From Mesonia phycicola (GTDB taxonomy: Bacteria > Bacteroidota > Bacteroidia > Flavobacteriales > Flavobacteriaceae): DNA of 64,000 nt. The DNA lies in contig NZ_FQYY01000001.1 of the NCBI RefSeq assembly GCF_900141885.1, positions 248,001-312,000 of the forward strand, given 5' to 3'. Under the pieces are notes generated by a model that saw nothing but the letters and a program-made list of their open reading frames with translations, did not search any database and was not told where the DNA came from. Shown here in pieces: positions 26,155 to 34,964 of this stretch. Each line of letters begins with the position of its first letter. The first letter of the stretch is position 1. The translations under genes and the position numbers were made by a program.

Positions 26155-26162
26155 CAAATTTA
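26155..26162 (-). promoter_or_regulatory. -7 promoter element for the nqr operon
   Basis: The minus strand reads TAAATTTG, an exact TAnnTTTG match, ending 30 bases before the nqrA ATG. The predicted transcript leader would be about 25 bases. The -33 element is not clear. Confidence 0.5.
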
Positions 26163-26254
26163 GTAATTTAATCCTCATGTTATAGCTCTGTTAAATGGAA
26201 GTTATTTATTTATATTAATTCTAAATAAATTGACTTCATTTTTTATTAAAATCC

Positions 26255-26283
26255 TTGCTGAGAAAAGATTTTAAGTATATTTA
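26255..26283 (+). promoter_or_regulatory. Candidate promoter for the T9SS plug gene
   Basis: TTG at 26255-26257 and TATATTTA at 26276-26283 are separated by 18 bases, close to the Bacteroidota -33/-7 arrangement; the last base of the -7 box differs from TAnnTTTG. The start codon is 24 bases downstream. Confidence 0.45.
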
Positions 26284-26307
26284 ACCCATAATTTAGTAGA
26301 GGTTTTC

Positions 26308-27558
26308 ATGAAAAATACTATCATTTTACTTGTTTCTTTTTTTAGTTTTCTATCTGGTTTTTCTCAAGTTTTAGAAACTACACCCCCTGAGTATATTAGA
26401 ACTATTGAGTTTACAGGGAATTCTGAGTTTAGCGGCACTCCTATTATAAGCCTTGGAGACGAGATTACTTTAACTTTTGATGACTTAATTGGAGATGAAG
26501 CCGACTATTATTACACCATTGAACATTTTGACTTTAGCTGGAAACCTAGCAACTTATCTAAAAATGAATACATGGAAGGTTTTGATAATATGAGAATTAT
26601 GGATTACCAAAATTCTTGGAACACTTTACAATCTTACTCTCATTATTCTCTTACCATACCCAACTCTAACACTAGAAGTTTAAAAGTTAGCGGAAATTAC
26701 ATTATTAAGATTTTTAATACTGATGAAGAACTGGTATTCTCTAGAAAATTTATGGTATATGAAGATATTGCACTAGTACAAGCAGAAGTAAAAAGAGCAA
26801 GAAACCTTAAATATATAAATACTAAACAGACTATCAACTTTACTATAGATGGTTCTGAAAGAATTGTTTTTAGAAACCCATCACAAAATTTAAAAACTTT
26901 AATTATTCAAAATAATAATTTAAAATCTTCTATCTACAACTTAAAACCTCAATATTCTTTAGGCAGTAAACTCATCTATAAATACGATCAAGAATCTGCA
27001 TTTTGGGGTGGTAACGAGTTTCTTGAATTTGATAGCAAAGACGTAAGGTCTGCAACTATGAATATAAGATCTATAGAATTAAAAGATATTTACAATACCT
27101 ATTTATATACCGATAAAAACAGATCTTACGATCCTTATACATACGATCCAGATATTAATGGCCAATTTAAAGTAACCACCTTACAGGGAGATGACGCCAC
27201 AAGAGAATCTGAATATACTTGGGTACATTTCTCTCTAGCTAATTACGAAAAATTAAGAGGAGGCGAAATACACATTTACGGAGCCTTTAATAATTTTAAT
27301 TTAGACAGCTCTACCAAAATGACTTACAATTCTAAAAAAGATGTTTTTGAAGGAAAAAGACTGTTTAAACAAGGTTTTTACAATTATAAATATGTTTTAT
27401 TATTACCTGACGGAAGCATAGACGAAGGCTTTAACAGCGGTAATTTTGACGAGACAGAAAACGAATACACTATTTTAGCATACTACAGAGAAGTAGGCGG
27501 TAGATACGACAGAATAATTGGTGTAGGTAGCGCTAACAGTAGTAACATTAGCAATTAA
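26308..27558 (+). CDS. Type IX secretion system plug protein (DUF5103)
   Basis: This 416-residue protein has a signal peptide ending near SGFSQ and the DUF5103 domain: PPEYIRTIEFTG at the mature start, YYYTIEHFDFSWKPS and YMEGFDNMRIMDYQNSWNT. The protein of this family in Flavobacterium plugs the periplasmic side of the SprA translocon of the type IX secretion system. Length is typical. It is followed five bases later by a DUF3667 gene, with which it is probably co-transcribed. Confidence 0.88.
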   Translation: MKNTIILLVSFFSFLSGFSQVLETTPPEYIRTIEFTGNSEFSGTPIISLGDEITLTFDDLIGDEADYYYTIEHFDFSWKPSNLSKNEYMEGFDNMRIMDYQNSWNTLQSYSHYSLTIPNSNTRSLKVSGNYIIKIFNTDEELVFSRKFMVYEDIALVQAEVKRARNLKYINTKQTINFTIDGSERIVFRNPSQNLKTLIIQNNNLKSSIYNLKPQYSLGSKLIYKYDQESAFWGGNEFLEFDSKDVRSATMNIRSIELKDIYNTYLYTDKNRSYDPYTYDPDINGQFKVTTLQGDDATRESEYTWVHFSLANYEKLRGGEIHIYGAFNNFNLDSSTKMTYNSKKDVFEGKRLFKQGFYNYKYVLLLPDGSIDEGFNSGNFDETENEYTILAYYREVGGRYDRIIGVGSANSSNISN

Positions 27559-27563
27559 AGCCT

Positions 27564-28562
27564 ATGGAGAAGTCTAGATTCTCAAAAAAATACCGCAACA
27601 CCATTTGCCCTAATTGCGAAACCCCTTTAGATACTAACGATAGATATTGCTCTTATTGCGGACAATTAAATTCTAGTAAAAAACTTAGTTTTAATGATTT
27701 TTTTTACGAATTCTTCGGAAGCATTATTTCTTACGACTCTAAGCTTCGCAAAACATTAAGCACCCTTATATTTAAGCCTGGCAGAATTTCTTTAGAATAT
27801 ATAAAAGGTAAAAGAGCTACTTACTCTAATCCATTTAGATTCTACCTAAGTATTTCTATTATATTTTTTATACTATATGTTTTCTCTCTAAAACTGACAA
27901 TAGAAGATCAAGAGGCTATTGCATTTCAGGTGAATGATGGAAATGACTTTGAACTTATAGACGATCTCGATATACCGTTACTTTCAGAAAAAGAGTTAGA
28001 CACTCTCAGTTTTATTTCTGAATTTAAAGAAAAAGTAAAGATCTACTTAGTCTATCACGAAAAAAACCCAGAACACAGTGTCACTAAATCATTAAAAACA
28101 CTAAAACACGAAAACAGCATATACAATAAATGGATTTACAATAGATCTTTATTAATAGAAGAAATAGTAAAATCTCCTGAATCTTTTGTAGTCTTTGCTA
28201 TAGGTAAATTACCGCTAATTATTTTCTTTTTCATCCCACTGTTTACACTAATACTTTGGCTAACCTACGGTAGAAGTTCTTACACCTATATGGAGCATTT
28301 AGTTTTTGCATTTCACTCGCAAACTATGTTGTTTTTCTTGATGAGTTTTAATGTAATTATAGATATTTTTATAGAATCCACTATCATCTCAACCATAATA
28401 ACCATTGCCTACCTAGCCTATCTATTTAAATCATTAATGATATTTTACAAACAGGGTTTTATTAAAACGCTTATAAAATTTGTGTTTTTAAACATTTTAT
28501 TTATTATATTAGCATCAATCACAACAATGATTGCATTTTTAGCATCTTTTGCACTTTATTAG
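27564..28562 (+). CDS. DUF3667 domain membrane protein with zinc ribbon
   Basis: This 332-residue protein has an N-terminal four-cysteine zinc ribbon (CPNCETPLDTNDRYCSYCGQ, residues 13-32), followed by FKPGRISLEYIKGKRATYSNPFRFYL, a DUF3667 signature, and then about five hydrophobic segments (around residues 95-115, 215-235, 250-275, 280-300 and 305-332). It is an inner-membrane protein of unknown function. It starts six bases after the plug gene and ends one base before apaG. Confidence 0.85.
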   Translation: MEKSRFSKKYRNTICPNCETPLDTNDRYCSYCGQLNSSKKLSFNDFFYEFFGSIISYDSKLRKTLSTLIFKPGRISLEYIKGKRATYSNPFRFYLSISIIFFILYVFSLKLTIEDQEAIAFQVNDGNDFELIDDLDIPLLSEKELDTLSFISEFKEKVKIYLVYHEKNPEHSVTKSLKTLKHENSIYNKWIYNRSLLIEEIVKSPESFVVFAIGKLPLIIFFFIPLFTLILWLTYGRSSYTYMEHLVFAFHSQTMLFFLMSFNVIIDIFIESTIISTIITIAYLAYLFKSLMIFYKQGFIKTLIKFVFLNILFIILASITTMIAFLASFALY

Positions 28563-28563
28563 T

Positions 28564-28950
28564 ATGATTCAACAAGTAACTAGAGGAATTAAAATATCGG
28601 TGAAGACTAGTTTTCAAGGCACTTTCTTGAAAAACTACCAAATACACTTTGCTTTTACTTACGAGATTACAATCAAAAACCAAAGCAACGATTCTGTGCA
28701 ACTTAATTCTAGATACTGGAAGATAAAAGACGCTTTAAACAATAATATTATTGTTAAAGGTGAAGGTGTTGTGGGGAAAAAACCAGTTTTAAAACCTGGA
28801 GAATCTCACACTTACACAAGCGGATGCCAATTAACCTCTCCTTTTGGAGCAATGAGTGGTTATTACGATATGATTAACTTCACTTCTACCAGAAAATTTA
28901 AAGTAGATATTCCTTCATTTAAACTTAGTGCTCCTTTTGCTTTGAATTAG
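28564..28950 (+). CDS. apaG: ApaG domain protein
   Basis: This 128-residue protein is called from the ATG at 28564, one base after the previous stop; an in-frame ATG at 28549 lies inside that gene. It has the ApaG immunoglobulin-like fold: SRYWKIKDALN, VKGEGVVGKKPVLKPGESHTY and the glycine-rich TSPFGAMSGYYDM. ApaG has been linked to Co/Mg efflux and to F-box-like protein binding, but its biochemical role remains unsettled. Confidence 0.92.
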   Translation: MIQQVTRGIKISVKTSFQGTFLKNYQIHFAFTYEITIKNQSNDSVQLNSRYWKIKDALNNNIIVKGEGVVGKKPVLKPGESHTYTSGCQLTSPFGAMSGYYDMINFTSTRKFKVDIPSFKLSAPFALN

Positions 28951-29002
28951 TAGAAAATAAAAGATTTTCAGTAGTAACTTGAGCTATAACACAATTTTAT
29001 TC

Positions 29003-29035
29003 AAAAAACTTAGAATTATTTAATTAACTCTAAGT
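29003..29035 (-). terminator. Weak terminator at the end of the 29016 gene
   Basis: A 7-bp stem (ACTTAGA at 29008-29014 with TCTAAGT at 29029-29035) spans the stop codon of the minus-strand gene and is followed on that strand by six Ts. The stem is AT-rich. Confidence 0.4.
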
Positions 29036-29906
29036 CTAATTGAAGATTTCTTTCATCTTTTTTAGAAGATACATAAGGTAATGCTGAATAAGGTCTATAT
29101 GTTGGTTTTTCTGAAAATGAAAATCGTAAAAAAGAAGCAGCTTGATAATAATCATTTACATCGCTTGTTAGTGCAGGACCTCTACTAAAAGGTTTTTCTA
29201 CAAAGTTCATTTGCGAGTCTACTTCTCCTATATGCTCAACCCCTACAGCAAGACCCTCTTCATAAAAAGGTATATATTTATCAATATTCAATTCTACATC
29301 ATCTTTTTCTAAAATATTAATGTAGAAAATTTCTGACATATATAATTTTTCAAAATCATTATCGCTAGAAAATCTATAAAGATTCATACGAAAAACTAAC
29401 TTATGACCTTTTAACATCTTTTTTTTATACTTAAACCCTCTTGGTTTGAGAAAATAAAGTTTCACCTTATTTACCAGATTATTCGCTACTGTACTTTTTG
29501 GGGTTAAAACACTAATAAATTCGGTAGTATTATTTAAGGGACAACTCGTATAAGAACGAGGGCTACTTCCTTTTTCTATAACAATAAACTCTTGTCCGTT
29601 ATTTAATTTTACTTCTGCAAGTTTCTCTACTTTAGGCTCTAAAAAAATAGTATCTAGCTCTTGAAAATTTAATACTGTATTTTTTACTGATTTAAAACCA
29701 AGTATTTCTATAGTCAAAGTATCGTTTAACTGAAATTTATCATTCAATTCCACCCTTCCTTCAACATTAGAATACACACCTGCATTTATACTATAAACCG
29801 AGACATACGGTAATGGTTTTTTAGATTCTTTATCCGCAACTATAAAGTTTTGAGAAAAAGCCAGGTTAAAAAATAAAAAAGCAATTAATATGTTGAAATA
29901 TTTCAT
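29016..29906 (-). CDS. CarboxypepD_reg-like domain protein
   Basis: This 296-residue exported protein has a signal peptide ending near NLAFSQ and an N-terminal CarboxypepD_reg-like domain (LPYVSVYSINAGVYSNVEGRVEL, then LGFKSVKN). A C-terminal region of about 180 residues contains YTSCPLNNTTEF and VGVEHIGEVD, and resembles the protein at 36221-37111, which has the same architecture. No enzymatic motif is visible. It is probably an envelope protein of unknown function. It is a single gene on the minus strand, convergent with apaG. Confidence 0.85.
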   Translation of the reverse strand: MKYFNILIAFLFFNLAFSQNFIVADKESKKPLPYVSVYSINAGVYSNVEGRVELNDKFQLNDTLTIEILGFKSVKNTVLNFQELDTIFLEPKVEKLAEVKLNNGQEFIVIEKGSSPRSYTSCPLNNTTEFISVLTPKSTVANNLVNKVKLYFLKPRGFKYKKKMLKGHKLVFRMNLYRFSSDNDFEKLYMSEIFYINILEKDDVELNIDKYIPFYEEGLAVGVEHIGEVDSQMNFVEKPFSRGPALTSDVNDYYQAASFLRFSFSEKPTYRPYSALPYVSSKKDERNLQLDLELIK

Positions 29907-30402
29907 AGCAAAATTATAAAAGCGGCAAACAAAAATTTGTGGCGCTTAGGTTTAAAATTAACATTTAACAAATCCCTGTCCCTCAATTAATTTCAGAAAA
30001 ATAGAAAATATATTCTGTCTCAACATTGAAAATAATATAAACACCTATCAAATCTTTATATATTAAAGAAATTTTTGCAACTCGGTAAGTTTCTTCTACA
30101 AAACCTATATCTCCACCTGAACAGATTCAACTTTTTCTACAACATAAATATCAGAATAACGATTTTCTAAGAAATCCAGATAAGTTATTTTGTTTCCATG
30201 ATATTAACTAAGAATCATTTCATTTTTTTTACACAATTAATTTCTTCCAAGTTAAACAAATTCTAATTTCTAGAGACAATTCACTCCTTAATAAAACTTA
30301 ACAGAAATTAATAAAACCTTAGTTTCTAGCAGACTTCAAGTTCTTAGATTTTACCTATCTTTAGACCGCAAAAAATAATAAATAAAAAAAACGAAATACA
30401 TT
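29907..30402. other. Intergenic region of about 500 bp with no convincing gene
   Basis: This AT-rich stretch lies between divergent genes. I find only very short ORFs, such as a 23-codon frame near 30200, and no leader structure. A TAATTTTG box on the minus strand at 29909-29916 is very close to the 29906 start. On the plus strand TATCTTTAG at 30356-30364 is a weak candidate -7 box for the dehydrogenase gene. Confidence 0.6.
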
Positions 30403-32031
30403 ATGGGGAAAGGATTTTTTCAAGTTCCGCCGGCTAACAATGAGCCTATTAAAAGCTATGCGCCCGGAACACCGGAAAGAGAAGAAGTATTACTCACTTA
30501 TAAAGAATTATACAACACTAAAGTAGATGTACCACTTTATATAGGTTCTGAAGAAATTAGAACTAATAATACAGCTACTATGCATCCGCCACACGACCAT
30601 CAACATAACTTAGGTGTTTATCATTTGGCAGAAAAAAAACATATAGAACAAGCTATTGAAACTGCTTTAGAAGCTAGAAAAAAGTGGTCTAAATTAGCTT
30701 GGGAGCAACGTGCGGCTATATTTTTAAAAGCTGCAGATTTAATTTCTGGGCCTTACCGTTACAAATTAAATGCTGCTACAATGATTGGGCAGTCTAAAAA
30801 TATTTTTCAAGCTGAAATTGACTCTGCTTGTGAAATTGCAGATTTTCTTCGTTTTAACGTAGAATATATGTCTGAAATTTATAGCGACCAGCCAGAATCT
30901 GACGAAACTGCCTGGAACCGTGTAGAACACAGACCACTAGAAGGTTTTGTTTATGCAGTAACCCCTTTTAACTTTACTGCCATTGCTGGTAATTTACCAA
31001 GTGCACCAGCATTAATGGGTAATGTAGCAGTATGGAAACCTAGTGATAGTCAAGTATTTTCTGCAAAAATTTTGATGGATGTTTTTCAAGAAGCAGGAGT
31101 GCCAGATGGAGTAATCAATATGGTAATGGGTGATCCCGCAATGATTACAGATGTAGTTTTACAGAGTCCAGATTTTTCTGGAATTCACTATACTGGAAGT
31201 ACAGAAGTATTTAAAGATATCTGGGCAAAAATTGGGCAAAATATTCATACCTATAAAACTTACCCAAGAATTGTAGGAGAAACAGGTGGTAAAGATTTTA
31301 TAATTGCTCACCCTTCTTCTAACACAAAAGAAGTTTCTACAGCAATTTCTAGAGGTGCATTCGAGTTTCAAGGACAAAAATGTAGCGCAGCTTCTAGAGT
31401 TTACTTACCAAAAAGTTTATGGCCACAAATAAAAGAAGAACTTATTGAAGATATTTCATCTTTCAAAATGGGTTCTCCAGAAGATATGGGCAACTTTATT
31501 AATGCAGTAATACACGAGCGTTCTTTTGATAAATTAGCTAAATATATTGATCAAGCTAAACAAGATAAAGATGCAGAGATTATTATTGGTGGTAATTATG
31601 ATAAATCTGTAGGGTATTTTGTAGAACCTACGGTAATTGTAACCTCAGACCCACACTATACAACTATGGAGACAGAACTTTTTGGCCCTGTAGTTACTAT
31701 TTACATCTATGAAGATGAAAAGTGGGAAGAAACCTTAGAACTAGTAGACAACACAAGTGCTTATGCATTAACAGGAGCTATTTTCTCTAAAGACAGATAT
31801 GCTGCTGCAGAAGCTACAGATAAACTTCAAAATGCTGCGGGTAACTTCTATATTAATGATAAATGTACAGGTGCTGTAGTAGGTAGACAACCATTTGGAG
31901 GAGCAAGAGCTAGTGGTACTAACGATAAAGCAGGATCTAAACTCAACTTGCAAAGATGGGTATCACAACGTTTAATTAAAGAAACGTTTGTACCAGCAAC
32001 AGATTATAGATATCCTTTTTTAGGAGAATAA
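30403..32031 (+). CDS. pruA: L-glutamate gamma-semialdehyde (1-pyrroline-5-carboxylate) dehydrogenase
   Basis: This 542-residue aldehyde dehydrogenase oxidises glutamate semialdehyde to glutamate in proline and ornithine/arginine catabolism. The length and start match the eukaryote-like P5CDH family (ALDH4). Motifs: HYTGSTEVFKDIW, ETGGKDFIIAHPSS (general-base Glu), FEFQGQKCSAASRVY (catalytic Cys), ETELFGPVVTIYIY, and VVGRQPFGGARASGTNDK. No proline dehydrogenase gene is adjacent; proC and proB lie about 31 kb away in the same window. Confidence 0.95.
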   Translation: MGKGFFQVPPANNEPIKSYAPGTPEREEVLLTYKELYNTKVDVPLYIGSEEIRTNNTATMHPPHDHQHNLGVYHLAEKKHIEQAIETALEARKKWSKLAWEQRAAIFLKAADLISGPYRYKLNAATMIGQSKNIFQAEIDSACEIADFLRFNVEYMSEIYSDQPESDETAWNRVEHRPLEGFVYAVTPFNFTAIAGNLPSAPALMGNVAVWKPSDSQVFSAKILMDVFQEAGVPDGVINMVMGDPAMITDVVLQSPDFSGIHYTGSTEVFKDIWAKIGQNIHTYKTYPRIVGETGGKDFIIAHPSSNTKEVSTAISRGAFEFQGQKCSAASRVYLPKSLWPQIKEELIEDISSFKMGSPEDMGNFINAVIHERSFDKLAKYIDQAKQDKDAEIIIGGNYDKSVGYFVEPTVIVTSDPHYTTMETELFGPVVTIYIYEDEKWEETLELVDNTSAYALTGAIFSKDRYAAAEATDKLQNAAGNFYINDKCTGAVVGRQPFGGARASGTNDKAGSKLNLQRWVSQRLIKETFVPATDYRYPFLGE

Positions 32032-32053
32032 TATATAATTGAATATTATTTAC

Positions 32054-32085
32054 AAAAAAGCCTCGCTAAATAGTGAGGCTTTTTT
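32054..32085 (+). terminator. Rho-independent terminator after pruA
   Basis: The stem is AAAAAAGCCTCGCTA with TAGTGAGGCTTTTTT (one G-T pair) around a 2-base AA loop, probably opening to a slightly larger loop. A T-run follows on the plus strand. It lies 22 bases after the pruA stop. Confidence 0.92.
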
Positions 32086-32113
32086 ATTTTAGTACAAAAT
32101 CTAATTGTCTTTT

Positions 32114-32959
32114 ATGTTTTCCGACCATTTTACAAAATTAAGACCGCAGTTTTTAATTCTTTTTATTCTTTTTAGTAGCGTCTCTATTTTAGCACAAGAA
32201 ACAGTTACTCCACCAAAGTTTAAAGAATGCTTAGAATATGTAGACACCAAAGAAATAAAGGCTTGCGTAAGTAAAAGGATAAGTAATTTAATAAGAAAAA
32301 AACTTAAAGTTGAAAAATTTCAATCTCAACTACATCCTGGTAATAACTTAATTATGGTCGATTTTATTATTGAAAAAGATAAGACTATAAATTATTTTAC
32401 AATTAATCATCCTAATGAAGAAATAAGAAATCAAATTGAAAAAATTCTTTCTAAAATAAAATTTCACACACCTGCAATGCACGATGGCAAGGGTATAAAT
32501 ATTTTTTATACTATACCAATTGTAATAAGAGAATTACCTTCTAGAGTTAAACCAAACCCACTATATAAGAACTCTGGATTAGCTTTAGATAACTCCAATG
32601 TAGAAAATGCTCAAGTTCTTAAATATAATTTAGACGAAAAATTAAATAAAAAAATTGAATTTAGAGATTTTGATGAAATTATTAAACGAAGGTATCTTTC
32701 TAGCTTATACAACAATATAAATATTTATAAAATTTCAAGTTTCTTAGAAAAAGGCACTAATACAATTGATGCTTCATTTACAATAAACAAAAACAGAGAA
32801 CTTATAAATTTATCTGTACATAGTAATTCTGAACATGTAAGCAACTATATTAAAGAAGTGATTCAGAAATTACCAAAATTATCTCCAGTATATAAAAACA
32901 AAGAACCTCAAGAAGCTCATTATAAATTAGTATTAGCTTACAAGAAAGAAAGTAATTAA
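32114..32959 (+). CDS. Exported protein with two TonB C-terminal-like domains
   Basis: This 281-residue protein is called from the ATG at 32114; a TTG nine bases upstream would add three residues. A signal anchor or peptide ends near ILAQE. Residues about 45-140 and 185-280 each look like a TonB C-terminal domain with the pattern of a VDFIIEKDKTINYF or ASFTINKNRELINL strand, then an EEIRNQIEKILSKI-like helix. It lacks the proline-rich spacer of TonB itself. It may be an energy-transduction-related or unrelated periplasmic protein; its function is unknown. It converges with rsmG and overlaps it by four bases. Confidence 0.65.
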   Translation: MFSDHFTKLRPQFLILFILFSSVSILAQETVTPPKFKECLEYVDTKEIKACVSKRISNLIRKKLKVEKFQSQLHPGNNLIMVDFIIEKDKTINYFTINHPNEEIRNQIEKILSKIKFHTPAMHDGKGINIFYTIPIVIRELPSRVKPNPLYKNSGLALDNSNVENAQVLKYNLDEKLNKKIEFRDFDEIIKRRYLSSLYNNINIYKISSFLEKGTNTIDASFTINKNRELINLSVHSNSEHVSNYIKEVIQKLPKLSPVYKNKEPQEAHYKLVLAYKKESN

Positions 32960-33585
32960 CCCTTATACTTCATAGGAAGATGTACCACCTTTTTGGTCTC
33001 AAAGAAATCTTCTTCAAAATAACTAGAAAGATTATATATTTTAGCTGTTTTATATAATGCTAACTCTTCAGTTAAATCTCCACCTTTTAAATATAAAATA
33101 CCATTTTTAAGTTCGTGCTCACTTTTTTTCTTCACTTTACCTCTTACCCAACGTACAAAAGTTTCCATTTGAGCCACTGCTCTACTTACAATAAAGTCGT
33201 ATTGCTCATCTATTTCTTCTACTCTACAATTAGATGATTTTACATTTTCTAAGCCAAGCCCATCTTTCACTTCGTTTACAACTTTAATCTTTTTACCTAT
33301 ACTATCTACCAAATGGAACTGAGTTTCAGGAAAAAGAATAGCTAACGGAATACCAGGAAAACCACCGCCTGTACCAACATCCATCACGGTTGAACCTGGT
33401 TTAAATTGCTGAATTTTAGCTATACCTAAAGAATGAAGTACGTGTCTTAAATAAATTTCGTCAATATCTTTACGAGAGACTACATTTATCTTCAAATTCC
33501 AATCTTTGTAAAGATCTTGTAATTGGTTAAACTTTTCTTTTTGGTCTTCTGTTAAATCAGGAAAATATTTTAGTATTTCTTTCAA
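32956..33585 (-). CDS. rsmG: 16S rRNA (guanine527-N7)-methyltransferase RsmG
   Basis: This 209-residue SAM-dependent methyltransferase modifies G527 of 16S rRNA. It has the RsmG hallmarks: NVVSRKDIDEIYLRHVLHSL near the N terminus, MDVGTGGGFPGIPLAI as motif I, HLVDSIGKKIKVV, and FIVSRAVAQ. The start is a TTG at 33585; a TAATTTTG -7 box lies about 20 bases upstream, which leaves no room for a longer protein. Confidence 0.95.
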   Translation of the reverse strand: MKEILKYFPDLTEDQKEKFNQLQDLYKDWNLKINVVSRKDIDEIYLRHVLHSLGIAKIQQFKPGSTVMDVGTGGGFPGIPLAILFPETQFHLVDSIGKKIKVVNEVKDGLGLENVKSSNCRVEEIDEQYDFIVSRAVAQMETFVRWVRGKVKKKSEHELKNGILYLKGGDLTEELALYKTAKIYNLSSYFEEDFFETKKVVHLPMKYKG

Positions 33586-33602
33586 AGTGATATTTTTTTT
33601 TA

Positions 33603-33610
33603 CAAAATTA
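33603..33610 (-). promoter_or_regulatory. -7 promoter element for rsmG
   Basis: The minus strand reads TAATTTTG, matching TAnnTTTG, about 17 bases upstream of the TTG start. The predicted transcript leader is short, about a dozen bases. Confidence 0.45.
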
Positions 33611-33810
33611 ATGTAATAAGTGGATTGAAAAAATACATTTACAAATTCTTGGTTTTATTACACTAACAGTTTTATATTTTTAAACATATAAATTCTATTA
33701 TTAGAAAAATCTGAAAACAAATTAAGTACTAAATCTAATCTATAATTCGTTTTAAAGTAATTAAATCAAATCTTTATGAAACTTAAGACAGTTTTAAACT
33801 GATTAATTTT

Positions 33811-33818
33811 TAACTTTG
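33811..33818 (+). promoter_or_regulatory. -7 promoter element for the desaturase gene
   Basis: TAACTTTG is an exact TAnnTTTG match about 23 bases upstream of the ATG at 33842. No convincing -33 element is present. Confidence 0.4.
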
Positions 33819-33841
33819 GCAATATTTAAGTAGAAATAATA

Positions 33842-34942
33842 ATGACACAATCCCCTATAAAATTTTCTAGAGTAGATTCAGCAAAATTCTTTAGAACATT
33901 AAATAAACGCGTAAATAGTTATTTTAAAGAGAATAATATACCAAGAACTGGTAATTGGAAGCTTCATTTAAAGACCATTATCATGTTTTCTCTTTTTTTA
34001 ACTCCATATTTTTTAATTCTAACTTTAGACATTTCTCAATGGTGGATGCTACTTTTAACCGTAGTAATGGGTATTGGTATGGCCGGAGTTGGGATGAATG
34101 TGATGCACGATGGTAATCATGGTGCTTATTCTTCTAAAAAATGGGTAAATAAAATAATGGGTGGTAGTATGTATATATTAGCAGGAAATGTATACAACTG
34201 GCAAGTACAACACAATGTACTTCACCATACCTACACTAACATTCACGGTCACGACGAAGATTTAGAAGCTGGTAGAATTATTAGATTTAGTGAACATTCT
34301 CAATGGAGAAGATTTCATAAATTTCAACACTATTACTCAATCTTTTTATACGGTCTACTTACTTTTAACTGGGTATTAACTACAGATTTTAAACAAACTA
34401 GACGTTATTTAAAAAGAAAATTAGCTTACGGTAAATTACCTAGCCCAATTAAACAATGGAGTACTCTTGCAATTACCAAAGCTCTATATGTGGCTATTTG
34501 GATTGTTATTCCTATGATATTTTTACAAATTTCTTGGTGGAAAATTTTATTAGGCTTTTTTATCATGCATTATACTGCAGGTTTAATTTTAAGTATTGTC
34601 TTTCAATTAGCTCACGTAGTTGAACATACAGAAATGCCTTTACCTGATGATAAAGGAACAATGAAAAATACTTGGGCTATTCACCAATTATTTACAACAG
34701 TAAATTTCTCTACAAAAAATAAAATTGTAAACTGGTTTACTGGAGGTTTAAACCATCAAGTAGAACACCATATTTTCCCGAATATTAGTCATATTCACTA
34801 CGGAAAAATTTCTAAGATAGTAAAAGAAACTGCTAACGAATTTAATTTACCATATCACGAATATAAAACTACTAGAGCAGCTATTATGGCTCATTTCAGA
34901 CATTTAAAAGAAATGGGAACAAAACCAGCCGTAGCTGTTTAA
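33842..34942 (+). CDS. Membrane fatty acid desaturase (front-end type)
   Basis: This 366-residue di-iron membrane desaturase carries the three histidine boxes: HDGNHGAYS, HNVLHHTYTN and NHQVEHHIFP. The HxxHH first-His-to-Gln variant (QVEHH) in the third box is typical of front-end (delta-5/6-like) acyl-lipid or acyl-CoA desaturases. Four or more hydrophobic segments are present. It probably introduces double bases into membrane acyl chains for cold or fluidity adaptation. No ferredoxin partner gene is adjacent. It is separated by 22 bases from the downstream aminotransferase gene. Confidence 0.93.
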   Translation: MTQSPIKFSRVDSAKFFRTLNKRVNSYFKENNIPRTGNWKLHLKTIIMFSLFLTPYFLILTLDISQWWMLLLTVVMGIGMAGVGMNVMHDGNHGAYSSKKWVNKIMGGSMYILAGNVYNWQVQHNVLHHTYTNIHGHDEDLEAGRIIRFSEHSQWRRFHKFQHYYSIFLYGLLTFNWVLTTDFKQTRRYLKRKLAYGKLPSPIKQWSTLAITKALYVAIWIVIPMIFLQISWWKILLGFFIMHYTAGLILSIVFQLAHVVEHTEMPLPDDKGTMKNTWAIHQLFTTVNFSTKNKIVNWFTGGLNHQVEHHIFPNISHIHYGKISKIVKETANEFNLPYHEYKTTRAAIMAHFRHLKEMGTKPAVAV

Positions 34943-34964
34943 CTAAACTTTTTTTTGAAAAACC

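Noticed and set aside
30200-30270. Short ORF in the 29907-30402 gap
   Set aside because: About 23 codons in AT-rich sequence with no start signal or conserved residues; chance occurrence is likely.
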